From positions 1 to 14,588 of the forward strand of contig JBNJDM010000053.1 in assembly GCA_051744925.1 (NCBI GenBank): DNA of 14,588 nucleotides, written 5' to 3'. Positions 7,030 through 14,470 of this stretch are shown piece after piece; the first letter of the stretch is position 1, and the number at the start of each line of letters is the position of its first letter. The notes under the pieces were generated by a model. It ran no database searches and was not told the DNA's origin. It saw only the letters and a program-made list of their open reading frames with translations. The position numbers were made by a program, and so were the translations under genes. The DNA is from JACKCP01 sp051744925. GTDB taxonomy: Bacteria; Desulfobacterota; Desulfobacteria; Desulfobacterales; JACKCP01.

Positions 7030-7115
7030 ATCATTATTACATCAGAAAAAAATTCAGCCGAAGCCTGTCATCAAAGGTATTGGTCTATCTTTTTTTATAT
7101 TAAAAAAATTTTGTA

Positions 7116-7150
7116 TACATCTTGCCAATGTAAATTAAAAGTCGTATTAT
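7116..7150 (+). promoter_or_regulatory. nhaR promoter with overlapping LysR-type inverted repeat
   Basis: TTGCCA (7122-7127) and TATTAT (7145-7150) are separated by exactly 17 bp, a good sigma70 promoter; transcription would start near 7157. The -35 box lies inside the inverted repeat TACAT-N7-ATGTA (7116-7132), which contains two T-N11-A spacings typical of LysR-family operators. A bound regulator here would cover the -35 element, consistent with autorepression and perhaps control of the divergent purE operon. The promoter is seen directly; the operator role is inferred. Confidence 0.55.
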
Positions 7151-7201
7151 TTTGATATATTGTTCGAAAAAAACTGATAATCAAAAAAACAGGCTGACAA
7201 A

Positions 7202-8101
7202 ATGTTAAACTACAAACAGCTTTACTATTTTTGGAGTGTTGCCAAATCAGGCGGAGTAATAAAAGCATCCAGACGCCTTAATATTACTCCTCAGACAATA
7301 AGTCACCAGGTTGGCGAACTTGAAAAATCTATGGAAACCAAACTCTTCAGACGGGTAGGTAAACGTATGGAACTTACTCAGGCTGGTGAGGTTGTTTTGT
7401 CTCGTGCAGATGAAATTTTTCAAATAGGTAATGAAATAGAACTTCTTGTTAAGGACCGTGCTGTAAGCGGAGGGTTCTTTTTTCGGGTGGGAGTTGTTGA
7501 TACTGTTCCAAAATCTATTGCCTACCAACTACTCAGCGCCACCTTAAATCTTCCGGAACCGATCCGGCTGATTTGTAATAATGATAAACCGGAAAGGCTT
7601 TTTGGAGAGCTTGCCATTCATCACTTGGATTTGGTAATTGCAGACCAGACCCTGCCCCGGGAGCTTGGAGTCAAAGCATACAACCATGAACTGGGTCAGT
7701 CATATATAACTTTTTGTGCAAGCCCTTCACTTGCCGGCCTGCTGGAAGGAAGTTTCCCGGATTGCCTTCATAATGCACCGATTCTTATGCCTTCAGAAGG
7801 TACTGCACTCAGGGCTGTTGTAGATCAGTGGCTTTCAAAAAACCAGCTCCGTCCAAATATTGTGGCAGAATTTGCTGATACATCACTTTTAAAAGCCTTT
7901 GGACACTCAGGCCTTGGGATTTTTCCTGTTCCCTCAGTTATAGTCGATGAAGTTGTTAAACAATATGAAGTTGAAGTTTTAGGAAATTCTAAAGGAGAAA
8001 CTATAAAATTTTTCGCAATTTCCCATGAGCGTCGCCTGAAACACCCTGCTGTTGTTGCAGTCAGAAATCTGGCCAGAACAAATCTGTTTCAATCTGATTA
8101 A
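7202..8101 (+). CDS. nhaR: LysR-family transcriptional regulator, NhaR type
   Basis: A 299-residue LysR-type regulator that matches NhaR along its length. The N-terminal winged helix-turn-helix lies at about residues 3-62 (NYKQLYYFWSVAKSGGV, LNITPQTISHQVGELE), and the LNYxxLYYFW opening and TPQTI recognition helix are characteristic of NhaR. Residues about 90-295 are the co-inducer domain, with NhaR-like pieces such as AEFADTSLLKAFG and ERRLKHPAV. In enterobacteria NhaR senses sodium and activates the Na+/H+ antiporter gene nhaA; no antiporter is present here, so the target is open. The start has a weak AGG about 8 nt upstream. The gene is divergent from purE and followed after 131 bp by tpx. 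No clear terminator was seen after it. Confidence 0.88.
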   Translation: MLNYKQLYYFWSVAKSGGVIKASRRLNITPQTISHQVGELEKSMETKLFRRVGKRMELTQAGEVVLSRADEIFQIGNEIELLVKDRAVSGGFFFRVGVVDTVPKSIAYQLLSATLNLPEPIRLICNNDKPERLFGELAIHHLDLVIADQTLPRELGVKAYNHELGQSYITFCASPSLAGLLEGSFPDCLHNAPILMPSEGTALRAVVDQWLSKNQLRPNIVAEFADTSLLKAFGHSGLGIFPVPSVIVDEVVKQYEVEVLGNSKGETIKFFAISHERRLKHPAVVAVRNLARTNLFQSD

Positions 8102-8171
8102 AACCTTTAATTTCATGGTCACATAGTTTTTTTTATTTAGAAATCTTGACCTTAGTCTTTAAGCCATTAGC

Positions 8172-8185
8172 TTATAGATTATAAC
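8172..8185 (+). promoter_or_regulatory. possible tpx -10 element inside a short inverted repeat
   Basis: TTATA-GAT-TATAA (8172-8184) is a perfect 5-3-5 inverted repeat overlapping TATAAC (8180-8185), a plausible -10 box upstream of tpx. No good -35 box lies at the right spacing (TTGACC at 8146-8151 is 28 bp away). Fur/PerR-family sites share the TTATA...TATAA arms but normally with five bases between them, so peroxide regulation through this site is only a suggestion. Confidence 0.28.
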
Positions 8186-8232
8186 ACAAACTGGAATTTA
8201 CATATTTTAAAAATAAAAAAAAGGAGCATAAA

Positions 8233-8748
8233 ATGCAGGAAAGAACCGGTGTTACAGCAATGCATGGAAATCCCATTACACTGATCGGGCCTGAGCTTAA
8301 AACAGGCGACAAAGCTCCCGACTTTACAGTTTCAGACAATGATTTAAATCCTGTAAACTTAAAAGATTTTGATTCAAAGGTTCTTGTTATTTCAGCTGTT
8401 CCTTCCCTTGATACACCTGTATGTGATCTGGAAACCCAGAAATTCAACAGCCATGCTTCAAAGCTTGGAAAAGATATAAAAATTTTAACCATAAGCATGG
8501 ACCTTCCTTTCGCACAGAAAAGATGGTGCGGAGCAAATAATGTTGAAGATGTAATTACTCTTTCCGATCATAAAGACGCATCTTTTGGCAAGGCCTTTGG
8601 TGTTCTTATTAAAGAACTGAGACTTCTTGCAAGGGCTGTTTTTGTTCTTGATGAAAACAGAATTATCAAAGATATTTTAATCCTTGAAGAAGTTACAAAA
8701 GAACCCGATTACGACAGGGTTATCGAGTCTGTAAAAAAACTTGTTTAA
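8233..8748 (+). CDS. tpx: thiol peroxidase, atypical 2-Cys peroxiredoxin (Tpx)
   Basis: A 171-residue peroxiredoxin that reduces H2O2 and organic hydroperoxides with electrons from thioredoxin. The peroxidatic cysteine is Cys64 in VPSLDTPVCDLETQKFN, with the PxxxT/SxxC signature complete. The resolving cysteine is Cys99 in KRWCGANNVEDV. These match the Cys61/Cys95 pair of E. coli Tpx and form an intrasubunit disulfide. The opening GxxVxMxGNPxxLxG (here VTAMHGNPITLIG) is also diagnostic for Tpx rather than AhpC or BCP. The ribosome binding site is strong (GGAG, 6 nt before ATG), and an independent terminator follows, so it is probably a single-gene unit. In a strict anaerobe it would serve oxygen tolerance, which may protect neighbouring oxygen-sensitive iron-sulfur enzymes (inference). 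Confidence 0.95.
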   Translation: MQERTGVTAMHGNPITLIGPELKTGDKAPDFTVSDNDLNPVNLKDFDSKVLVISAVPSLDTPVCDLETQKFNSHASKLGKDIKILTISMDLPFAQKRWCGANNVEDVITLSDHKDASFGKAFGVLIKELRLLARAVFVLDENRIIKDILILEEVTKEPDYDRVIESVKKLV

Positions 8749-8755
8749 AAAAGTT

Positions 8756-8790
8756 AAGCCCGCATTTTAGCGGGCTTTTTTATATTTTTT
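8756..8790 (+). terminator. rho-independent terminator of tpx, possibly bidirectional
   Basis: A perfect 8-bp stem, AAGCCCGC (8756-8763) with GCGGGCTT (8770-8777), around a 6-nt loop is followed by a T-rich run. It starts 8 bp after the tpx stop. On the minus strand the same stem is followed by AACTTTTTT, so it could also end transcription of the convergent gene that stops at 8818. Confidence 0.92.
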
Positions 8791-8817
8791 TATATATCCA
8801 TTTTCCGGAGAAGTATT

Positions 8818-9234
8818 CTATGAAACCTCTATGTAATATGGATTCTCAAGACCTTTAATATACATAAAAGCCTTTATATTCACAGATATCAACTCAATAT
8901 CTTCATTACTGAGAAATGATTCCATACCGGGATGCTTTCTAATAAATTTTTCTAAAACCGAATCGTATAAATTTTTATCTGTCTTAGCAAACTCACCCTG
9001 GATAGTAAGGGCTTTCGGGTTATCAGTTCCCCTTGAATCTATTATAAGGCTTAAGTTTTTATTCTTTTTAAGATTTTTTACTTTTCTTGTATCAGCAAAA
9101 CTTGCCATATAAATCTTTGTGCATTCATCATTACTTATATATGCCATTAAAGAGCAATAGGGAGTATCTTCATTTGAAGTTGCAAGTACACAATGTCTGT
9201 TATCTTTTATAAAACTTTTTATTTCATTTAACAT
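8818..9234 (-). CDS. pyridoxamine 5'-phosphate oxidase-like FMN-binding split-barrel protein
   Basis: A 138-residue single-domain protein of the PNPOx-like split-barrel superfamily, whose members usually bind FMN, F420 or heme as dimers. The N-terminal pattern matches the family: a helix, then HCVLATSNEDTPYCSLMAY (residues 14-32), then KIYMASFADTRKVKNLKKN (about 40-58), where basic residues normally contact the flavin phosphate, then NLSLIIDSRG and a strand with ALTIQGEFAK. It is too short and lacks the C-terminal substrate motif of true PNP oxidase (PdxH), so a vitamin B6 role is unlikely. GGAG lies 5 nt before the start. The gene stands downstream of the c-di-GMP gene on the same strand but is separated by an inverted repeat, so co-transcription is uncertain. 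Its substrate is unknown. Confidence 0.8.
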   Translation of the reverse strand: MLNEIKSFIKDNRHCVLATSNEDTPYCSLMAYISNDECTKIYMASFADTRKVKNLKKNKNLSLIIDSRGTDNPKALTIQGEFAKTDKNLYDSVLEKFIRKHPGMESFLSNEDIELISVNIKAFMYIKGLENPYYIEVS

Positions 9235-9246
9235 ATTATCTCCAAA

Positions 9247-9292
9247 AAGCTTATCTTTGTAAAAAAAGTTTTATTTCAAAGATTTAAAGCTT
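9247..9292 (-). terminator. inverted repeat between the EAL and split-barrel genes (terminator or 5' leader structure)
   Basis: On the minus strand AAGCTT-TAA-ATCTTTG (9292-9277) pairs with CAAAGAT-AAGCTT (9259-9247): a 7-bp and a 6-bp perfect stem with a 3-nt bulge and a 17-nt loop. It is followed by TTTTT and then directly by the GGAG ribosome binding site of the split-barrel gene. It may terminate the upstream EAL gene, or fold in the leader of the split-barrel mRNA next to its start. A smaller TCAGT-CAGAA-ACTGA hairpin (9298-9312) lies just after the EAL stop. Confidence 0.55.
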
Positions 9293-9317
9293 ATTACTCA
9301 GTCAGAAACTGATAAAT

Positions 9318-12300
9318 TCAGGGCTGAACCATTTCAGGCAGGGGCTTTCCAATATAAAAACCCTGAGCATAATCTACATCATTCGATTTTAAAATCTCAA
9401 TTGTCTCCGGAAACTCAACAAACTCTGCTATTGTTTTTATACCAAAACCTCTGGCTACAGATGTAATCGCCTTTATAATCCCAAGATCAGACTTATTTTC
9501 ATGAAGCTTTTTAACAAAAATACCGTCGATTTTCAGATAGTCTACAGAAAGTTCTCTTAAGTAAATAAATGAAGTAAAACCGACTCCAAAATCATCAAGA
9601 GAAAATCTGAATCCAATGTCCTTTAACTCTTTTATAAACGATGATGCTTTTTCAAGGTCTGTTATTGCCGAAGTTTCTGTTATTTCAAAAATAATTTTTT
9701 CAGGATCTATTTCATACTCCCTTACATACTCACCCAAAGTATTAAGAAGTCTTTTGTCTCCTATTTCTTTACCTGAAAGATTAATTGCAAAAGTATAATC
9801 AATATTTCTTTTATTTAATTTCACCTGATGTTCAAAAGTTTTTCTTATTACTACCAAATCTATTTCATTTATAAGGCCAAGAGTTTCAGCAGCCGGAATA
9901 AATGCACCAGGCAAAATAACAGAGTTATTTTCCTCACTTCTCATTCTTACAAGTACTTCATAGTGAAGAATCTCTCCGGTTTTAAGGTTTAAAATCGGCT
10001 GAAACCAGATTTCAAAAAGATCTTTTTTTAAAGCGTTGAGAATCATCTCTTTTCTTTTATAAAGATTTTCCTGATTTTGAATCTCCTCATCTGCTTCATT
10101 ATAGATATGAGTTCTGTTTTTACCAAAAGCCTTTGCCTGGTCCAGGCTTAAGTTCAGTTTTGAAATAAAATAATCAAAATGGTCAAAATCATGGGGATAT
10201 ACTACTATGCCTGAACTTATAGTAAGCTGAACTCCAAATTCATTAAAAATCTTATCTGCTATATCCTTTCTTATTTTTTCAGAGAAATCATATGCCTGCT
10301 GCGAATTAAAATCTTCAAGATACACAGCAAACTCATCCTCTCCAAATCTGCTTGTACATGTATGGGATTTAAATTGTGATGCATATGAAAAAATAATTCC
10401 GGCTGCAGATTTCAAAACAGCATCTCCTGTAAGCGAACCGTAAATTGAATTTACAGCCTTGAGACCATCAAAGTCGAGAAGAATTATACAAGCCTCTTCT
10501 GCTCGAAATATCCTTTTTTCAGCAACCTTAATAAAGGTTTTTCTGTTTAAAAGACTTGTAAGAGAATCATGGCTTTTCAAAAAATTTGTTCTTTTCTGGG
10601 ACTCAATCTCTTTTGTAATATCTTCCTGGATAGCCATAAACTGGTAAACTTCTCCTGAGTTATTTTTTACAGGCAGTATATATGTTCTTATCCAGAAGGT
10701 TTTACCGTTTTTTTTCCTGTTCATAAGCTCACCTGTCCACACATTTCCGGTTAAAACTGTGGACCACAAATCCTCATAAATCTCTTTTGGGGTAAGCCCT
10801 GATGAAAGAATCCTCGGAGTCTGACCAACCGCTTCATCTTTGGTAAATCCGGTAACATCTTCAAATTTTGAGTTTACATATTCAATTTTTCCATCAACAT
10901 CTGTTATAAGAATAAGATTTGTACTTATATCTATGGCCTTTGAAAGTCTTTTAATTTCTTCCTGATATTCTTTTTTTTCTGTAATATCCTGTATAATTCC
11001 AACAACTTTAGAAACAGATCCGTCTTTTTTTACCTCAGAACGTCCCTCACAAAATACATGCTTTATAATGCCGGAAGAAGTTATAATTCTGTGCTCTGCT
11101 TTAAAGGATTTACCTAATTTTACAGCCTCATCTACTATACTTTCCATATATTTTTTATCTTCAGGATGAATAAACCGGATATAACTTTGATAAACAGGAG
11201 CAAACTCCCGGGAATTAACTTCGAGTATATTATAAACTTCATCAGACCAGATTATTCTGTTCTCATCTATAAGCCACTCCCAGCTTCCAAGTTTTGAAAT
11301 TTCCTGAGCTTTGTTTAAAAGCTCCTGTTTGTTTTCAAGCTCAAGAGTTCTCTGGCTGACAAGATTTTCAAGTTTATTCTCAAGTTCTTTTCTCTTTGTT
11401 ATGTCAAGAACAAAAGTAGCTTTACGGGGTGATCCTCCGGGGCCTTTAATCCAGGCCGCATCTGCAAGAACAGTAAGAATATTGCCTTGTTTGTCTGCAA
11501 CCTCCCATTCTCCACTTACTTCTTCCTTATTTTTTATAAAACTGTCATGTGCAGAATTAAGAATTGACCTGCCTGAAACCGGGACTACTTTAGTGAAATG
11601 ATAACCTATGAGCTCATTCTCCTCATATCCGTAAAGCCTGCAATATGAAGGGTTTACATACTGAAAAATTCCATTTTCATCAGTTATGCATACACCTAAA
11701 GGTGTTTTGTCTATAAGAGTTGTAAAATTTTCACGATCTAATTCAGATTTTTTTTCAGCTTCTCTTTGTGCTGTAATGTCGGTTACAGAAATTAGAAAAA
11801 GATTTTTTATACCTTCTTCTTCACTGCTGAAAGAATCAAAATTTTGTCTTGTCCCTCTTATTAATACATTAACATAGCTGTTACTTGTTTTGAGCCTTAC
11901 TTCTATAATTTTACCTTCAGGGTTTTTAAAAAAGGAATTAAAGCGTGAATAAAAAACTTTTTTATCTTCTTCCAGAATAAAGTTTGAAAACGGCTTACTT
12001 ATAACCTTATCCTTGTTAAGATCTATAATCCTGGAAAAAGTTGAATTTGAGGTTTCTATAATACCTGAACTGTTTATAACAAGATAACCTTCCGGAGCAA
12101 ACTCAAAAAGCCTGAAATAATTGTCTTTTGAAACTTCAAGCTTATTTTGAACACTTTTTAGTTCTTCATTTTGAATTTCAAGTTCAGCCTGATGGATCTG
12201 AAGCTCGTTCACAAGTTTTTTCAAATCATTATACTCAGCCTCAGGAAAATCAAAGGCCCGTTCTTTTAATATTTCCTCAGCCTTTTTTCTTAGAATATCT

Positions 12301-12320
12301 GATCTTTTTTTTATACTCAT
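9318..12320 (-). CDS. PAS(x4)-GGDEF-EAL cyclic-di-GMP signalling protein, probably a phosphodiesterase
   Basis: A 1000-residue soluble sensor with no membrane segment or signal peptide. Order: N-terminal coiled coil (about 32-66, with the LxxELQIHQAELEIQNEEL signature common before PAS domains), PAS1 (67-185), PAS2 (197-312), coiled coil (308-343), PAS3 (345-450), PAS4 (456-572), GGDEF (about 580-742), EAL (about 755-995). The GGDEF motif reads GEDEF (660-664): the second glycine, which contacts GTP, is glutamate, and no RxxD inhibitory site precedes it, so cyclase activity is doubtful. The EAL motif is EVL (788-790), and the other EAL catalytic positions are present: Asn848, Glu879 and Glu882 in EITE, Asp909-Asp910, Lys930, Glu966 and Gln986. 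It therefore probably degrades c-di-GMP under control of ligands or redox cofactors in the PAS domains, possibly with GTP as allosteric input. The start has no strong ribosome binding site, but a good promoter lies 50 bp upstream. Confidence 0.93.
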   Translation of the reverse strand: MSIKKRSDILRKKAEEILKERAFDFPEAEYNDLKKLVNELQIHQAELEIQNEELKSVQNKLEVSKDNYFRLFEFAPEGYLVINSSGIIETSNSTFSRIIDLNKDKVISKPFSNFILEEDKKVFYSRFNSFFKNPEGKIIEVRLKTSNSYVNVLIRGTRQNFDSFSSEEEGIKNLFLISVTDITAQREAEKKSELDRENFTTLIDKTPLGVCITDENGIFQYVNPSYCRLYGYEENELIGYHFTKVVPVSGRSILNSAHDSFIKNKEEVSGEWEVADKQGNILTVLADAAWIKGPGGSPRKATFVLDITKRKELENKLENLVSQRTLELENKQELLNKAQEISKLGSWEWLIDENRIIWSDEVYNILEVNSREFAPVYQSYIRFIHPEDKKYMESIVDEAVKLGKSFKAEHRIITSSGIIKHVFCEGRSEVKKDGSVSKVVGIIQDITEKKEYQEEIKRLSKAIDISTNLILITDVDGKIEYVNSKFEDVTGFTKDEAVGQTPRILSSGLTPKEIYEDLWSTVLTGNVWTGELMNRKKNGKTFWIRTYILPVKNNSGEVYQFMAIQEDITKEIESQKRTNFLKSHDSLTSLLNRKTFIKVAEKRIFRAEEACIILLDFDGLKAVNSIYGSLTGDAVLKSAAGIIFSYASQFKSHTCTSRFGEDEFAVYLEDFNSQQAYDFSEKIRKDIADKIFNEFGVQLTISSGIVVYPHDFDHFDYFISKLNLSLDQAKAFGKNRTHIYNEADEEIQNQENLYKRKEMILNALKKDLFEIWFQPILNLKTGEILHYEVLVRMRSEENNSVILPGAFIPAAETLGLINEIDLVVIRKTFEHQVKLNKRNIDYTFAINLSGKEIGDKRLLNTLGEYVREYEIDPEKIIFEITETSAITDLEKASSFIKELKDIGFRFSLDDFGVGFTSFIYLRELSVDYLKIDGIFVKKLHENKSDLGIIKAITSVARGFGIKTIAEFVEFPETIEILKSNDVDYAQGFYIGKPLPEMVQP

Positions 12321-12376
12321 GTAATTTTTCTTATGAAGTAATTTAAAGGATTAATCAGAACCAATCATTTTTTAAA

Positions 12377-12405
12377 TTTATACAAGTTTAATTATTAAAT
12401 CTCAA
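12377..12405 (-). promoter_or_regulatory. sigma70 promoter of the PAS-GGDEF-EAL gene
   Basis: On the minus strand TTGAGA (12405-12400) and TATAAA (12382-12377) are separated by exactly 17 bp, each 5/6 to consensus. Transcription would start near 12370, leaving a leader of about 50 nt. Confidence 0.6.
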
Positions 12406-12630
12406 TATTTTTCTATAATTTTGAAAGATAATCTGTTTGTAATAATAATTTTTTATGCTATTAAACGATTTAAAAATATCTGTTTTTTGAAACATCGAAT
12501 TATTTAACCAGGATTTTTCCTGATCAGCAGCTGAACAAAAACTCCATTTTTATTACTTCTTCCAAAACTGAACATATTTCAACAACTACAATAGAATATT
12601 TTGTTCAAAAAAAAATGATTTTTGATCACC

Positions 12631-12639
12631 TGCTATACT
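12631..12639 (+). promoter_or_regulatory. extended -10 promoter of the aminotransferase gene
   Basis: TGCTATACT is an extended -10 element (TGn plus TATACT). No good -35 box is at 17 bp, which fits the extended type. Transcription would begin near 12646, about 30 nt before the start codon. Confidence 0.5.
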
Positions 12640-12675
12640 TTAAAATTTTAACAAACAACAAAAACAGGCGGCTAA

Positions 12676-13923
12676 ATGAATAATAAAGAAAACAGACTTC
12701 TGGTTGTACAAGGCGGTAAAAAAAGATTTAACAAAAACCTTTCTGTTCCAAATCCGGTTCCTGAAGAGGCAATAAAAAAAGCTGAAGAGATTTTAAGATC
12801 AGGTGAACTTTTCAGATATGGAAGTGAAAAACCTTCACAATCTGAAGCTTCCCTTCTTGAAAAAGATTTTGCTGATTATCTTGGAACAAAGTATGCTCTT
12901 GCTGTAAATTCCTGTTCAAGTGCAATTTTTATTTCGCTTTTATGTGCAGGGTTAAATCAGGGAGACAAAGTTCTTGTTCCGGGTTTTACTTTTACAGCTG
13001 TTCCAAGCAGCATTATCCATGCAGGAGGCGAGCCTGTACTTGTTGAATGCAAAAAAAACTATACAATAGATACTGATGATCTTGAAAAAAAAGCTTCACA
13101 AGATACAAAATTTTTAATGCTTTCCCACATGAGGGGCCATATTTCAGATATGGATAAAGTTCTGAAAATCTGTGAAAAATACAATATCTGCCTTATTGAA
13201 GATGCTGCACACAGTCTTGGCGCAAAATACAAAGGACAACTTGCCGGAACATTTGGTAAAGCAGGCTGCTTCAGTTTCCAGTCCCACAAAATGATAAATG
13301 CAGGAGAAGGCGGAATTCTTGCAACAAATGATGAAAAAATAATTGCAAAGGCAATTTTATATTCCGGTTCTTTTGAAAAATCTTATGAAAAACATTTTGT
13401 AAAAACAGACAAGCTCCCTGAATTTCAGAAAAAAATCCCGACATACAACCAGAGAATATCAAATCTTACAGCCGCAGTTGCAAGGGCACAGGTTCCTCTG
13501 ATCGATAAAAACGGAGAAAAATACAACAAAAACTTTAAAATATTCTCTTATATAATCGCAAAATCAGAATATATTGAAATTCCTGAGGTAGAAAAAAATG
13601 TTTACAAAATTTTTGATTCTGCCCAGTTCAATCTTGTAAATCTAGATTTAGACCAGATTGAAGAGTTTGTAAGACTTATGAATATGGAAAATATAAAAAT
13701 TTCAGTATTTGGAATTGAAGCTGGAAATGCAAGATGCTACTGGAACTGGGAATATCTGGAAAAAGAACACAGCCTTCCTGAAACAAAAAAAATTCTTGCT
13801 GCGGCATGCGATTTAAAACTTCCTTTATACCTTGAAGAAGAAGATGTTAAAATCATGGGAGATATTATAGTTAAGGTTCTTGATTATATTTCCTGCGAAG
13901 ATAATCAGATGACAGGAACTTAA
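12676..13923 (+). CDS. DegT/DnrJ/EryC1/StrS-family PLP-dependent aminotransferase
   Basis: A 415-residue fold-type I PLP enzyme of the sugar aminotransferase family, which usually adds an amino group to a keto sugar nucleotide or keto cyclitol. Visible landmarks are NSCSSAIFISLL (78-89, PLP phosphate contact), VPGFTFTAVPSSI (101-113), IEDAAHSLGAKYKG (174-187, with Asp176 for the pyridine nitrogen) and CFSFQSHKMINAGEGG (198-213), where Lys205 is the Schiff-base lysine. The C-terminal part (about 290-410) is the small domain. The start is supported by AGGCGG 4 nt upstream. No sugar nucleotide, glycosyltransferase or lipopolysaccharide genes lie nearby, and a terminator follows directly, so the substrate and pathway cannot be inferred. 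Members of this family without the lysine are dehydratases; the lysine here argues for transamination. Confidence 0.92.
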   Translation: MNNKENRLLVVQGGKKRFNKNLSVPNPVPEEAIKKAEEILRSGELFRYGSEKPSQSEASLLEKDFADYLGTKYALAVNSCSSAIFISLLCAGLNQGDKVLVPGFTFTAVPSSIIHAGGEPVLVECKKNYTIDTDDLEKKASQDTKFLMLSHMRGHISDMDKVLKICEKYNICLIEDAAHSLGAKYKGQLAGTFGKAGCFSFQSHKMINAGEGGILATNDEKIIAKAILYSGSFEKSYEKHFVKTDKLPEFQKKIPTYNQRISNLTAAVARAQVPLIDKNGEKYNKNFKIFSYIIAKSEYIEIPEVEKNVYKIFDSAQFNLVNLDLDQIEEFVRLMNMENIKISVFGIEAGNARCYWNWEYLEKEHSLPETKKILAAACDLKLPLYLEEEDVKIMGDIIVKVLDYISCEDNQMTGT

Positions 13924-13947
13924 ATTCAGAATAAAAAATTTAAAAAC

Positions 13948-13998
13948 AAGGTGTTTACAGTTTATTAAAAAAAAATATAAACACCTTTAATTCTTTTT
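13948..13998 (+). terminator. probable rho-independent terminator of the aminotransferase gene
   Basis: A perfect 10-bp stem, AAGGTGTTTA (13948-13957) with TAAACACCTT (13978-13987), around a 20-nt A-rich loop is followed by TTAATTCTTTTTATTTT. It begins 25 bp after the aminotransferase stop. The large loop and interrupted T-run make it less typical than the one after tpx. Confidence 0.7.
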
Positions 13999-14086
13999 AT
14001 TTTAAATCAGTTGTTAATTCATTGCCTGAAATAAACTACAAGCAATATTCGACTGATAAAGTAAACTTATAAAAAAGGAAATCTGG

Positions 14087-14467
14087 GTGAAGTCAAAAAC
14101 TCTTCCGGCATTTGTAATAAACGGTTTTTTCATAATAGGTCTTGTATCAGCCCTGCTTTTCAGGATGATGATATTTTTTGACTATTACTCCCCTTTTTTA
14201 GGCAAAATAATATGGTACTGCGCTGTAATAGGATATCTTTTCTTTTTCGGATTCAGATACTACATAAGCCACAAAAGAAGAAAAACCATTTTAAAAAACA
14301 ATCTGACTGAAAAAGTTAAAAACTCTGATATGGACGATAATTCCAGGGATGAAGTTGTTTATCTTTTAAACTCTATTATAAAATCAAAGGAAATGTTTAA
14401 CTATATATTCATTTTTGCAGTCAGTATAATTGCAATAGCAGCAGATATTATATTATTTAGTTGCTGA
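14087..14467 (+). CDS. small three-helix membrane protein of unknown function
   Basis: I do not recognise this 126-residue protein. It starts with GTG, supported by AAGGAA 6 nt upstream. Three hydrophobic segments are visible: about 8-31, 38-59 and 104-124. Between the second and third lies a polar stretch (60-103) that begins with the basic SHKRRK (61-66) and continues with many charged residues. By the positive-inside rule this loop should be cytoplasmic, with the N terminus also inside and the C terminus outside. There is no cleavable signal peptide, metal motif or known domain signature. It is separated from the aminotransferase by a terminator and followed directly by a large palindrome, so it is probably a single-gene unit. 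AT-rich codon use matches its neighbours. Confidence 0.7.
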   Translation: MKSKTLPAFVINGFFIIGLVSALLFRMMIFFDYYSPFLGKIIWYCAVIGYLFFFGFRYYISHKRRKTILKNNLTEKVKNSDMDDNSRDEVVYLLNSIIKSKEMFNYIFIFAVSIIAIAADIILFSC

Positions 14468-14470
14468 ACG

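Larger units (their letters stand above)
12321..12675. other. 355-bp AT-rich divergent intergenic region
   Basis: No gene was found here. It holds the promoters of the two flanking divergent genes. Between them, at 12509-12533, is a cluster of small palindromes: CAGGA-TTTT-TCCTG, then CTGATCAG, then CAGCTG. No riboswitch, small RNA with a terminator, or tRNA could be recognised. The remainder is A/T runs. Confidence 0.6.

Noticed and set aside
7054..7066. Short hairpin with UUCG-like loop and T-run upstream of purE (possible attenuator or riboswitch part)
   Set aside because: Only three or four pairs can form, there is no conserved purine aptamer core, and it probably lies upstream of the transcription start.
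8146..8185. TTGACC and TATAAC as a tpx promoter pair
   Set aside because: The spacing is 28 bp, far too long for sigma70; only the -10 part was kept, with low confidence.
12509..12533. Palindrome cluster as a small RNA terminator or an attachment site
   Set aside because: The stems are 4-5 bp, no T-run of the right polarity follows a stable stem, and no integrase or duplicated flank is present.
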